A stretch of DNA of 64,000 nucleotides from Caulobacter sp. FWC2 (GTDB lineage Bacteria > Pseudomonadota > Alphaproteobacteria > Caulobacterales > Caulobacteraceae), in assembly GCF_002742625.1 (NCBI RefSeq), contig NZ_PEBF01000001.1, positions 4,278,001-4,342,000 on the forward strand, read 5' to 3'. Shown piece after piece: positions 35,911-45,117 of this stretch; the first letter of the stretch is position 1, and every line of letters begins with the position of its first letter. Under the pieces are notes generated by a model, which ran no database searches, was not told the DNA's origin, and saw nothing but the letters and a program-made list of their open reading frames with translations. The translations under genes and the position numbers were made by a program.

Positions 35911-38907
35911 TTACCACTTCTTCGTGACGGCCACGAAGATGCGGCGACCGATCATGTCGTAGTTGCCGATCTGGGCGGTGCCCGTACGGGTCTGACCCGA
36001 CGAGGCGGCCGGCGGCCGCTCGTCGAAGGCGTTGTTGACGCCGATCTGGGTCGACATGTCGCCGAAGTCCTTCTTCACCGAGAACGTGTGGTACGACATG
36101 AACTCGGAGTGGATCTTGTAGTAGGCGCAGGCATTCACGGCGGCGGCGCAGTTGGTGGTCACGCCGTTGGCGAGATCCGTGTACTTCGTCACCGGGAACA
36201 CGTCGCCCAGGTTGCCCGGCTGACTGACGTCCGAACCCTTGCCGATCATGTTGACGCCCCAATAGAGCGTCCAATCGTCCTTCTTCCAGCTGGCCGACAG
36301 GTTACCCGAGAAGCCCGGACCGTCGTAGCTGTAGGTGGTGCCCAGATAGTCCAGCGGCGTCGCGCCACCCAGCAGGGTGGTGACGTTCTTGGTCATCCAG
36401 GTGAACTGCGAGTTCACCGACAGCTTGCCGCCGAACAGCGACTGACCGTAGTGGGTGGTCAGGTCGATGCCGTGGTTCACCTGGGTGGCGACGTTCACGT
36501 AGCTGTTCTGCACCGTCAGGACGTAATATTTCGACGGATCACGCGTGAACAGCGAGCAGAAGGGGTTCGTCGGGAAGTCCGCCGAATTATAGCACTGCTT
36601 CAGGATGTTCGCCGCGCCGAACTGGCGGACTTCGTTGTCGATGTTGATCGTGAAGTAGTCGACCGCGACGTTCAGGTCCGCGAACTTCGGCGACCAGACG
36701 AAGCCGAAGGTGTTGGTCGCGGCCGTCTCGGCCTTCAGGTTACCCTGGCCTCCGGTCGAGTAGACCGTGGCGCTGGAGCCGCCCAGGGCGTTGTACGTGG
36801 TCGGGATGCCTTGCGCGGCGCAGTTGGTGCGGATCGTCTGCGTGGCCGTGGACGAGTTGCCCAGGTCGTAGCAGGGGTCGATCGCGCTCTGGCCCGAGTA
36901 GCCGATCTGGTTGCCCAGATACAGTTCATACAGCGACGGGGCGCGGAACGAAGTGCCGTGCGTGAAGCGCAGCGTCACCGACGGCAGGACCTGCCAGTTG
37001 GCGCCGACCTTCCACGTGGCGTCAGAGCCGTAGCTGTCATAGTCCGAGTAGCGGCCCGACAGGTTGACGTCGAAACGCTCCATCAGGAACTGGTCGCGGA
37101 CCAGCGGCAGGTTCAGCTCGCCGAAGACTTCCTTCGAGCTGTCCGAACCCTTGGTCTGACCGGCCGAGCTGTAGAGCGCCATGTTGCGGTTGGCGGCCTG
37201 GTAGCCCGGCTTGTCGTTGATGCGCTCCTTGCGGACCTGGAAGCCGAAGGCGCCGGCGACGGGGCCGGTCGGCAGGCTGAACAGGTCGCCCGAGATCGAG
37301 CCTTCGACATAGGCGTGCGAGTACTCGGTCGTGCCCGTCTCGTTGAAGAACAGGAAGTCGCGCTCGGCCTGGGTGAACTGGCCCTGCAGGATGCGGGTCG
37401 AGGTCCACGGGATGCCGTTCGGCAGGGCCGAGCAGTTGAAGTTCGAGAAGTTGCCGCCGACCGGGTTGTTGGTGCAGGCGACGTTCGGGCTGTTCAGGGC
37501 GACGAGGCGGTCCAGATAGACGCGCGGGCCGAAGTCATAGGTCGCGTCCGACTTCGAATACTGGCCGAAGATGTCCCAGTCCCAGCCGCCGTTCCAGTCG
37601 ATCGAGCCGCGCAGGCCCGCGACGGCGCGGTAGTACTTCACGTCCTGGTGGCCGTTCGACTCATAGGCCGTGACAGTCACGGCGTTCTGGCCGAGCGTGT
37701 TGTTCGGGTTCGAAGCCGGCAGGTAGTTCGGGGCGCCGTTGATCGTGTTGCGCTGGGCGAACGACTGGAACAGTTGGGCCGCGCCGATCTGGGCCGACTT
37801 GCGCTCACTGAACATCAGCTCGGTATAGGCTTCGACGTTCGGCGTGATCTGGTAGCCGCCGTTGAAGGTCACGGTCGAGCGGATTTCCGGCGAAACCGTG
37901 CTCGAGCGATCGTACAGCGGGGTCGTGGTCGGCGCGTAGGCGTAGGTGCCCGGATAGCCGATGCGGTTGAAGCGCGCGAAGCCGGCGATCGTCGAGTTGT
38001 TGCCCTGAGCCTCGGTCGGATAGGCAACGCCCGGGGTCGTCGGAACCAGGTTGACCGAGCCGGTGACCAGCTGGACGTAGCCATTGGTCAGGTTGTTGCA
38101 CTTGAACTGGCCCGTGACCGAGTCGAGGTAGTCCTTGCGGGCGCCGGTCTTCGGGTCGAACAGGTAGTCGGCGGCGCAGGACGTGTCCTTGCGGTCCGAA
38201 CGACGCAGGATCTCCTGGCGGAAATACTCGCCCGAGACGTTGAAGTAGCCCTTGTCGAAGGTCTTACCCCAGGCGGCGGTGGCGCGGTACGACTTGCCGC
38301 CGTGGTCCAGCGGGTTGCTGCCGTAGAGCTTGACCTCGCCGCCGTCCATCTTGGTGCGGGTGATGATGTTGACAACGCCGGCGACGGCGTCCGAACCGTA
38401 GACCGACGAGGCGCCGTCCTTCAGGATCTCGACGCGTTCAACGATCGATTCCGGAACGGTGCCCAGGTCGAACGGGCCCACTTGGCCGCGCACGCCGGCC
38501 GGACCGGCGCGACGGCCGTTCAGCAGGACCAGGGTGCGGTTGGCGCCGAGGCCGCGCAGCGAGATGGTGCTGACGCCCGGACCGCCGGTGACGTTGTAGC
38601 CGGTGTACTGGTTGTTGATCTGGGCCGTGCCGGCCGCGAGGGTCGAGTTCTGCAGAACGGCCGACAGGGTCGCCGAGCCTTCCATTTCCGCGCGCTCGGC
38701 CGTCAGCACCTGGATCGGCGCGGCGGCGGTGAATTCCGAACGACGGATGCGCGAACCGGTGACGGTGATCGCTTCGACTTCCTGCGCGTCTTGAGCGGCG
38801 GGAGCTTCAGCCGGGGCCGGAGCGGTCTGGGCATTGGCGATGGCGGCCAGCGACAGGACGCCGGTGATGACCGTCGTTCCCAGCAGCAGAGTCTTAGTCA
38901 ACTTCAA
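35911..38907 (-). CDS. TonB-dependent receptor (large, plug-barrel)
   Basis: The product is about 998 residues. A signal peptide (KLTKTLLLGTTVITGVLSL, cleavage after ANA-Q) leads into a plug domain with EAITVTGSRIRR, ISLRGLGANRTLVLLNGRR and VERVEILKDGASSVYGSDAVAGVVNI. A beta barrel follows, ending in FVAVTKKW with the terminal aromatic residue expected for outer-membrane proteins. Such receptors import chelates, sugars or other large nutrients with TonB energy; the ligand is unknown. The start used is a TTG at 38905-38907 with GGGGGAT spaced correctly upstream; a TTG at 38920-38922 is an alternative. It is the first of two receptors. Confidence 0.9.
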   Translation of the reverse strand: MKLTKTLLLGTTVITGVLSLAAIANAQTAPAPAEAPAAQDAQEVEAITVTGSRIRRSEFTAAAPIQVLTAERAEMEGSATLSAVLQNSTLAAGTAQINNQYTGYNVTGGPGVSTISLRGLGANRTLVLLNGRRAGPAGVRGQVGPFDLGTVPESIVERVEILKDGASSVYGSDAVAGVVNIITRTKMDGGEVKLYGSNPLDHGGKSYRATAAWGKTFDKGYFNVSGEYFRQEILRRSDRKDTSCAADYLFDPKTGARKDYLDSVTGQFKCNNLTNGYVQLVTGSVNLVPTTPGVAYPTEAQGNNSTIAGFARFNRIGYPGTYAYAPTTTPLYDRSSTVSPEIRSTVTFNGGYQITPNVEAYTELMFSERKSAQIGAAQLFQSFAQRNTINGAPNYLPASNPNNTLGQNAVTVTAYESNGHQDVKYYRAVAGLRGSIDWNGGWDWDIFGQYSKSDATYDFGPRVYLDRLVALNSPNVACTNNPVGGNFSNFNCSALPNGIPWTSTRILQGQFTQAERDFLFFNETGTTEYSHAYVEGSISGDLFSLPTGPVAGAFGFQVRKERINDKPGYQAANRNMALYSSAGQTKGSDSSKEVFGELNLPLVRDQFLMERFDVNLSGRYSDYDSYGSDATWKVGANWQVLPSVTLRFTHGTSFRAPSLYELYLGNQIGYSGQSAIDPCYDLGNSSTATQTIRTNCAAQGIPTTYNALGGSSATVYSTGGQGNLKAETAATNTFGFVWSPKFADLNVAVDYFTINIDNEVRQFGAANILKQCYNSADFPTNPFCSLFTRDPSKYYVLTVQNSYVNVATQVNHGIDLTTHYGQSLFGGKLSVNSQFTWMTKNVTTLLGGATPLDYLGTTYSYDGPGFSGNLSASWKKDDWTLYWGVNMIGKGSDVSQPGNLGDVFPVTKYTDLANGVTTNCAAAVNACAYYKIHSEFMSYHTFSVKKDFGDMSTQIGVNNAFDERPPAASSGQTRTGTAQIGNYDMIGRRIFVAVTKKW

Positions 38908-39383
38908 CAGGTAATCCCCCAAGGGCGGTACTAAAGGTGTCCCGACGGTCCTTGGCGAAAAACGCCCCCTGAACGTCGGGGCGCGCCCTGTAGCAGCTTG
39001 GTTCGGAAGCCCAACATTACGGAAAGTAAATCTGCCTGTATTTAGGCATAACGTGGCTATATGAACACGCTTTTGACCAAAATCGGGGATCTTCGTTCGC
39101 TCAACGCCGCTATAACGGCATTATTTTCCAGTTTTCGAATGAGCGGAATTCACCCAACAGAAATCGATATTTTCAAAAAATCTTGCGCGCCCCACAGAAT
39201 GCCGGGCCGTTCGTTGCACAAATTTCAGGCAGACGACCAATCCAGGTCGCGCGGCCCGCAGGAATGGGGCGGGAGGGACCAGAAAGCCGTTCGCTGGGGA
39301 CGATCTCGCAGGTTGCTGCGGAAACCCAGGCCCCAGCCACCGATCAGACACCGCCGCGGCGGCGTCTGGACCCCATACAAGAA
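38908..39383. other. Intergenic region between two TonB receptor genes
   Basis: This stretch holds the promoter of the first receptor and otherwise no gene I can support. The right part of the first 200 bp (about 38995-39190) is AT-rich compared with the rest of the window. The single long open frame (39061-39477) runs through a terminator hairpin and has no family resemblance. A small RNA would fit here but is not shown. Confidence 0.5.
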
Positions 39384-39417
39384 AAGGCTCCCGCCTCGCG
39401 ACGGGAGCCTTCTTTTT
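39384..39417. terminator. Terminator after the second TonB receptor
   Basis: AAGGCTCCCG (39384-39393) and CGGGAGCCTT (39402-39411) form a 10-bp stem. CTTTTT follows on the plus strand and an A-rich run (AAGAAAAGG) lies to its left. On the minus strand it lies about 60 bp beyond the stop of the receptor gene, and it could work in both directions. Confidence 0.85.
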
Positions 39418-39473
39418 GGTCTTGATACCAGGTCCTCGGCCCCGGCTCCGAAAAGCCTGGTCCGAGCGCTGGC

Positions 39474-42400
39474 TTAGAACTTGGCGTTGGCCGAGAACTG
39501 CCAGGTGCGACCAGCCGAGCTGTAGATCGTGCCGTCGCGCTCGTCTTCGAAGCGCTTGTCGGCCACGTTGTTGACGTTGAAGCGCAGCTGGAGCTTCTCG
39601 GTCACGTCATAGCCGAAGAACAGGCTGTAGACCGCGTAGCCCTTGCGGTTGAGGTACGCGTTGTTCTCGATCGTGGCCGGCGTGGCGCCGCTGAAGCGGA
39701 TCGTGTCGCTGACAGTGCTGATGTTCACGCTGGTCGAGAACTTCTTCAGGCTGTAGGCGACGGTCGTGTTGCTCTGCCAGCGGGGAACCGAGGCGCCCGT
39801 GTTGTTGCTCGGGTTGAAGGAGCCCAGATAGTACTCGTTGTCGGCGGCCAGGCCCGTGGCGCTGAAGGTCGACTCCAGGGTCCGGAAGACGTTGCTGTTG
39901 ACCGACACGCGGCCCCAGTCGCCGTCTTGGCCGATCAGTTGCGCAAGGTTCTTGCGATAGCTGATGACGGCGTTGACCGAGCGGATGGTGGTCTGACCCA
40001 GGTTCAGATAGGTCGAGCTCCAGCCGTCCTTCATCGCGAACTTCAACGTCGACGTCGGTTCAGTGCCCGAGGCGTAACGCGCGAAGGATTCGCAGGTGTT
40101 GGTGCCGAACTGGGCCTTGTTGTCCGGATAGACGGCCGAGTCGTAGCAGTAGGCCGACAGCTGATCCAGCGACACGCGGCTCAGCTGGTCCTTCAGCTGG
40201 ATGTCGGCATAGTCGAACGACATCCGCAGACCCGGGACGAAGCGCGGCTCAAGCACGACGCCTGCGGTCCAGCTTTCGCCACGCTCGGGCTTCAGGCCCA
40301 TATTGCCGAAGCGGGCGCCCAGCAGCGACAGCGACGGCGGAGTATAGCTGTTCAGGAAGTTCAGGGCGTCGGCGTCGTTGGTCGCGTAGCCGGCGGCCTT
40401 GACGGCGGCGACACAGTTGGCCTTGCGGTTGGCCGGGTTCGAACCCCCGCCGATGTTGGCCGTCGAGCAGGGATCCGCAGGCGTCGTGAACGCCGGCTGG
40501 CCGCCGAGGAACAGTTCCACGCCGTCCGGCTGGCGGATCGAGCGGGTCACGTTACCGCGGAACGAGATGTCCTTGATCGGCTGGAAGGTGCCGGCCAGCG
40601 ACCAGATCTTGGCGGTTTCGCCGTCATAGGTCGGGTTGATGGTCTTGCCCAGCGCGTTGACGAAGGTCGGCGCATTACCGCTTTGCTTCGACCAGCGCAC
40701 CGCCGGGTTGATTTCCAGGCGCTTGGCGAACGGCAGGCTGAAGTCGCCGCCCAGCAGCGGGATGTTCAGTTCGACGCCGTACTCTTCGGCGGTCGTCTCG
40801 TAGTCGGTGCGCGCGATAGCGGCCGACCGCGTGCGGCCATATTGCGAGACATTGTCGACCCAGTAGTCGTTGTTGGTCGTCCGGCGCTCGCCCGAGAGGG
40901 CCGCGCCGACAGCGCCGGCCGGCAGGTTGAACAGGTCGCCGCTGATCGAACCTTGCAGGAAGGTCTGGGTGTTCTCGAACGCGTAGAACTGCTGGGCGGT
41001 CACGTAGGCCTTGGCCGCGGCCGACATGTTGCCATAGCCGAACGGATTCAGCGGCTGGCAGCTGTCGATCATCGACTGGGTGACAACCGGGGTGAACGAC
41101 TGCTTGGCGATCATGCCGTTCGCCTGGGGTTGATCGACCAGATTGGCGGACAAGCCGGACGTGGACTTGCCCAGATAGGCGCTGGGGTTGGTCTTGGCGC
41201 GGCAGACGATGGCGCCGCTGGCGTCCAGCGTGGTGTCGATGGCGAGGTTGTACTCGAGGTCGCGCAGGCCGGTGAAGTCGACGCGGCCGCTCGAACGGCC
41301 CCAGGTGTAAGAGGCGTCCCAGGTCCAGTTGCGGCCCAGCAGGTCGAAGTCGCCCTTCAGGCCGTTCACCAGGTTGCTGGTGTCGGTCTTACCCCACAGC
41401 GGGTTGTCGCCCACGATGTCCTGGTTGGTCCGCGACAGGAGGAAGTTGCCGGCGGTGTTGACGGCGCCGGAGTCGCGCAGCACCTGACGCGAGGTCGCGC
41501 TCAGATACGGGTTGTTGATGCTGACATACAGACCCGACGTCTCAACGCCCGTGCCGGTCACGTTGTTCGTCGAGACCGCGTTGCGCGGCAGGCGCGTCGA
41601 GACGGACGAGAAGATGTTCTGGCTGTAGTAGACCAGGTGGTCGGTGACGTCGAAGGTGGCGAACAGCGTGCCGACCTTACGCTTTTGCGCGTTCTGGATC
41701 AGGCTGTAGCGGCTGCTGTCGTAGCCCTTGGTGCCCGGCGCGGCGCTGATCGTGCCTTGATCGTTCGGGCCGATGTTGGCGAACGACCAGTTCACGGCTT
41801 CGCCGTTGTCGTTGAAGCGGACCGGACGGGCGATGAACGGGAACAGGTCGCGGGTGGCCGGGTCGGAGTTGGCGACGCGCGGCATGTTCGCATACAGCGA
41901 GCCGACGATCAGGTTGATGTCGGTGTTGGGGTTCTTGGCCAGGTATTCCCGCAACGTCGGCAGCTTGCTCTGCAGAACGTTGAGGGCCAGCGTGTTCAAC
42001 TGGGTCGTCGTCAGGCCGGTCGGCGCCGTGACGCCGTACTTGGCGAACACCTGGGCCGCAGTGATGCTCGACGGCAGCGAGGCCGGGGCGAAGTTCGGGA
42101 ACGCGCCCGCGGCGAGGGTGGCCGTGTAGATGCCGTTGCCGGTCGGAATACCGGGCGCCAGTTGCAGGTTCGAGGTGATCAGGCCCGCGCCGGACACGCA
42201 GGCGGTGACGCCCACGATGCTCTGCGGGCACGCGCTCGTGCCCGAGGTCGGGGCGAAGGCGACGCCCGACGGCCACTGCATGCCCGTACGGGCGTTATAG
42301 GTGTAGGCCGTCGACGGAATGCCGTCGTCCGAAGTGCGCAGGAACGCGCCGTTGTTGAGGTTGGCCACGTCGATGGCCGTGGTCGGCGAGAAGTTCGGGT

Positions 42401-43160
42401 TGCGCTTGGAACCGTTGAAGGCGTTGGTCACCGAGGTGGCCGTATCGATGATCCATGGACGCTCGTCGGCATAGAGGGCGTCGGTCTTGGTATACTCGAA
42501 CGACACGACGAGGTTGGCGCGGTCGTTGAGCAGGTTCGAACCGTAGATGGCGTTGAAGCTGTAGCGGTTGGCGTCGCCCTTGTCGGTCGTACGGAACGCG
42601 ACGCGGCCCTCGGCGCCGACGTAGCGGTCCTTGATGATGTAGTTGATGACGCCGGCGATGGCGTCGGAACCGTAAGCGGCCGCGCCGCCGACGGTCAGGG
42701 TGTCGACGTGGTCGATCATCTGGGCCGGGATGACGCTGACATCGACTTGCGAACCGGCGTAGTTACCCGACACGAACAGGGTGGAGGCGTTGCTCGACAC
42801 CATGCGACGGCTGTTGACCAGCGTCAGGGTGCGCTGCGGGCCGAGGTTCAGAAGGTCGGCATAGGCCACGCCGAGGCTCGAGGTCTGGCCGCCGTTGCTG
42901 CCGTACGGGCTGGCGCCCGAGCCGACCTGCGGCTGGCTCAGCACGATGTCGTAGGCGTTGTTGAAGCCGCGCTGGATGATTTCTTCCTTGGTGACCTGCA
43001 CCCCGGGAACCGTCCCGTCGAACTGCGGACGCTTGATCCGCGAACCCGTGACCACGATCTCTGACACCGCGCCGGACGTGCTCGGAGCAGCCTCCTGGCC
43101 GTAAGCAACGCTACCGACGACAGCGCTGAGCGCCACACCCGCGAGCAAAGCAATCTTCAT
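39474..43160 (-). CDS. TonB-dependent receptor, unusually long
   Basis: The protein is 1228 residues. A signal peptide (MKIALLAGVALSAVVGSVAYGQ) is followed by a plug with SEIVVTGSRIKRPQFDGTVPG, NLGPQRTLTLVNSRRMVSS and GGAAAYGSDAIAGVINYIIKD. A long barrel with large extracellular loops follows, and the protein ends FSANAKF with a terminal Phe. The loops contain several Cys pairs. Its ligand is unknown. AGGGGCG lies before the ATG at 43158-43160. The reading frame stays open far upstream of that ATG, but the extension overlaps cdd and lacks a signal sequence. A terminator lies beyond its stop at 39384-39411. Confidence 0.92.
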   Translation of the reverse strand: MKIALLAGVALSAVVGSVAYGQEAAPSTSGAVSEIVVTGSRIKRPQFDGTVPGVQVTKEEIIQRGFNNAYDIVLSQPQVGSGASPYGSNGGQTSSLGVAYADLLNLGPQRTLTLVNSRRMVSSNASTLFVSGNYAGSQVDVSVIPAQMIDHVDTLTVGGAAAYGSDAIAGVINYIIKDRYVGAEGRVAFRTTDKGDANRYSFNAIYGSNLLNDRANLVVSFEYTKTDALYADERPWIIDTATSVTNAFNGSKRNPNFSPTTAIDVANLNNGAFLRTSDDGIPSTAYTYNARTGMQWPSGVAFAPTSGTSACPQSIVGVTACVSGAGLITSNLQLAPGIPTGNGIYTATLAAGAFPNFAPASLPSSITAAQVFAKYGVTAPTGLTTTQLNTLALNVLQSKLPTLREYLAKNPNTDINLIVGSLYANMPRVANSDPATRDLFPFIARPVRFNDNGEAVNWSFANIGPNDQGTISAAPGTKGYDSSRYSLIQNAQKRKVGTLFATFDVTDHLVYYSQNIFSSVSTRLPRNAVSTNNVTGTGVETSGLYVSINNPYLSATSRQVLRDSGAVNTAGNFLLSRTNQDIVGDNPLWGKTDTSNLVNGLKGDFDLLGRNWTWDASYTWGRSSGRVDFTGLRDLEYNLAIDTTLDASGAIVCRAKTNPSAYLGKSTSGLSANLVDQPQANGMIAKQSFTPVVTQSMIDSCQPLNPFGYGNMSAAAKAYVTAQQFYAFENTQTFLQGSISGDLFNLPAGAVGAALSGERRTTNNDYWVDNVSQYGRTRSAAIARTDYETTAEEYGVELNIPLLGGDFSLPFAKRLEINPAVRWSKQSGNAPTFVNALGKTINPTYDGETAKIWSLAGTFQPIKDISFRGNVTRSIRQPDGVELFLGGQPAFTTPADPCSTANIGGGSNPANRKANCVAAVKAAGYATNDADALNFLNSYTPPSLSLLGARFGNMGLKPERGESWTAGVVLEPRFVPGLRMSFDYADIQLKDQLSRVSLDQLSAYCYDSAVYPDNKAQFGTNTCESFARYASGTEPTSTLKFAMKDGWSSTYLNLGQTTIRSVNAVISYRKNLAQLIGQDGDWGRVSVNSNVFRTLESTFSATGLAADNEYYLGSFNPSNNTGASVPRWQSNTTVAYSLKKFSTSVNISTVSDTIRFSGATPATIENNAYLNRKGYAVYSLFFGYDVTEKLQLRFNVNNVADKRFEDERDGTIYSSAGRTWQFSANAKF

Positions 43161-43411
43161 TTCTGGAACGCCCCTGAAAACCGGAATTCTCGCCCCCCGG
43201 GCGAAAACTGAGGCGAAAGGCGATCGCACAGCCCTGCGCGAATTTGGAGTTAAATATGGCGAAAAGGTGCTCGTTCGGTGACTTGTGTTACTTTTCGGCA
43301 ATCCCCGCCCAAGAAAAGTCCCGTTTTCCGGCCCCTCGTCCAGCCAACCTTGAAAAATCGTCCGCCCCAATGCCTTTTTTCCGGAGGGCAAGCTCCACCG
43401 GTGGCGTCGTT

Positions 43412-43858
43412 CTAGGTCTCCAGGTCCCGCGGCCCGAATGAGTGCGGTAACAGTCCCCAGAAAGGCGTACGTTCGGTCGTTTCGCCGCCTTGGACCGAGA
43501 CGATCTCGCAGGTCCGACCCGCAAACTCGGCGATCCGCTGGCGACAGGCGCCGCACGGCTGGACCACGGCGCCGGAGCCGGCCGCGATCAGCACCTTGTC
43601 GATCTTCCGCGAGCCCCCGGCCGTGATCATCGCGCCGATCGCCGTCTGTTCCGCGCACGTGCCCACCGGATAGGCAGCGTTCTCGACATTGACGCCGTAG
43701 TGAACACGGCCCTCGTCGTCTATCACCGCCGCGGCCACCGTGAAGTTCGAATAGCGGGCATAGGACCGCGACAGCAGGTCCGGCAGGATCCGAGCGGCGT
43801 CCTGTTCGAGAGATTCGGAGCTTTGGATTCCGGGGGGCGTGGAAATGTCGGCGCTCAT
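43412..43858 (-). CDS. cdd: Cdd, cytidine deaminase
   Basis: The 148-residue protein deaminates cytidine and deoxycytidine to uridines for pyrimidine salvage. Zinc ligands are visible as CAE (Cys68, catalytic Glu70) in GTCAEQTAIGAM and PCGAC (Cys102, Cys105). VAAAVIDDEGRVHYGVNVENA precedes them. The small size indicates the tetrameric form. The C-terminus (FWGLLPHSFGPRDLE) contains the LLP-x-x-F motif typical of the family. Its 3' end faces the upstream region of the second TonB receptor, both on the minus strand and 251 bp apart. Confidence 0.93.
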   Translation of the reverse strand: MSADISTPPGIQSSESLEQDAARILPDLLSRSYARYSNFTVAAAVIDDEGRVHYGVNVENAAYPVGTCAEQTAIGAMITAGGSRKIDKVLIAAGSGAVVQPCGACRQRIAEFAGRTCEIVSVQGGETTERTPFWGLLPHSFGPRDLET

Positions 43859-43946
43859 GCGGATTCTGGCCTTCCGGCAGGATCGCGCCGGGAAGAGAGG
43901 CAATCAGCCGCACAGGCTTCAGGCAAGCAAAAAAGTAAGAGCCGTC

Positions 43947-44219
43947 TTACGCTTCGCCGGGCGCCTTGGCGACGATCGACAGGGCGTGGACAGGCCCCGC
44001 CAACTCTTCGGCCAACACCTTCATGACCATGCGCTGGCGCATCACCCGGGCCTTGCCGGCAAAGGCCTCGGCCTCGATTCGCAGATTGAAGTGGCTCTCG
44101 CCCGAACCGGTGTGGCCCGCGTGGCCGTGATGGCGGTCGCTGTCGTCGACCAATTCCAGCAGCGACGGCGAAAAAGCCGCGTTCAGCTTGCGAAGGAGGG
44201 TGTCTGTGACGTCGCCCAT
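43947..44219 (-). CDS. bolA: BolA family protein
   Basis: The 90-residue protein has the BolA fold: an N-terminal helix (TDTLLRKLNAAF), a loop rich in His (SDRHHGHAGHTG), then GESHFNLRIEAEAF and the helix RVMRQRMVMKVLAEELAGPVHALSIVA. The histidine-rich loop may join glutaredoxin in binding a [2Fe-2S] cluster, as is known for BolA-Grx complexes. It is divergent from the J-domain gene, with 58 bp between. In many alphaproteobacteria BolA, a J-domain protein and CobS/CobT are neighbours. Confidence 0.9.
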   Translation of the reverse strand: MGDVTDTLLRKLNAAFSPSLLELVDDSDRHHGHAGHTGSGESHFNLRIEAEAFAGKARVMRQRMVMKVLAEELAGPVHALSIVAKAPGEA

Positions 44220-44277
44220 GTCAGTCTCTTGCTTGTCAATCCTTGAACGGAAATAGCGTGGGCTTACTCTAGACGCC

Positions 44278-44934
44278 ATGAGCCGGCAGTTCGAATACCG
44301 TCCCAAATTCACCGACATCCGCGTCCGCCCTCCCAAGAAGGGCGAGGACGACGTGGTCAACGACGTCCTGGGCCTGAAGCCCGGCGAGAAGCGCTGCGAT
44401 CATCCCGACTGTCGTCTGGCGGGATCGACCAAGGCGCCGAAGTCGCGCGACCTGCCGAACCAGCACTACTGGTTCTGTCAGCAGCACGCGGCCGAGTACA
44501 ACAAGAACTGGAATTTCTACGCCGGCATGAGCGAGGCGCAGATCCGCGCCGCCCAGGAGGCCGAACGCCAGACCGGCGGCCGTCCGACCTGGAGCTTCAA
44601 GGCCGACGCCAACTCTCGGGAAGCCGCCGCCGCCGCCGCCCGCGACGCCCGCGCCTTCGCCGACCCGTTCGGCATCTTCCGCGCCCAGCAGCGCAAGGCC
44701 GAGTCGGCGCGCGACGCCGCCGAGCGCAGCCTGGGCAAGCTGGAACGCCAGGCCCTGGCCGACCTCGACCTGGAAGCCGGCGCCGACAGCGCGACGATCA
44801 AGGCCAAGTACAAGGAACTGCTCAAGCGCTGCCACCCCGACGTCAATGGCGGCGACCGCAGCGCCGAGCACAAGCTCCAGCGGGTCATCAAGGCCTACAA
44901 GACCCTGCAGAAGTCGGGAATGGTGAAGGCTTAG
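44278..44934 (+). CDS. J-domain protein with an N-terminal Cys/His zinc-like motif
   Basis: The 218-residue protein has a C-terminal J domain (about 157-215) with HPD at residues 186-188 in CHPDVNGGD, so it should stimulate a DnaK-type chaperone. Before it lies a charged helical stretch. The N-terminal part holds C40-DHPD-C45 and C67-QQ-H70, spaced like a zinc-binding site. This layout is the alphaproteobacterial J protein found near CobS/CobT and BolA; a specific client is unknown. The start at 44278 is 58 bp from the divergent bolA. Confidence 0.9.
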   Translation: MSRQFEYRPKFTDIRVRPPKKGEDDVVNDVLGLKPGEKRCDHPDCRLAGSTKAPKSRDLPNQHYWFCQQHAAEYNKNWNFYAGMSEAQIRAAQEAERQTGGRPTWSFKADANSREAAAAAARDARAFADPFGIFRAQQRKAESARDAAERSLGKLERQALADLDLEAGADSATIKAKYKELLKRCHPDVNGGDRSAEHKLQRVIKAYKTLQKSGMVKA

Positions 44935-45117
44935 GCGACCTCCCCCAGCAGGGGCCGCGCCCCAAGGCTGGACGAGAAGGCCGGAGCCCGGGTCGAGATC
45001 GTTCTGTTGCGATTATAGTCCAGAACGTGGATCTTCCTCGCGATCCTCCGGTTGGCGCGGCCCGACGGGGGCAACATGAGACGCGCCGTGAAAGCCAGGC
45101 GTCGTGCGGAGCCATTG

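Noticed and set aside
35863..38934. Plus-strand open frame of 1023 codons opposite the first TonB receptor
   Set aside because: It is an antisense artefact of GC-rich third positions. The minus strand has a clear TonB receptor, while this translation is Arg/Val/Gly-rich with no domain.
39061..39477. Open frame between the two TonB receptor genes
   Set aside because: It reads through a clear terminator hairpin and into the next gene's end, with no family resemblance.
40434..40450. GGTTCGAACCCCC resembles a tRNA T-arm
   Set aside because: It lies inside the second TonB receptor gene, and no acceptor stem, D-arm or anticodon arm can be placed around it.
39927..43064. Plus-strand open frame of 1045 codons opposite the second TonB receptor
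   Set aside because: Same reason: antisense to a clear receptor gene, with low-complexity translation.
43161..43913. In-frame upstream extension of the second TonB receptor
   Set aside because: The extension overlaps cdd and lacks a signal peptide. The ATG at 43158-43160 has a good ribosome binding site and is followed by a signal peptide.
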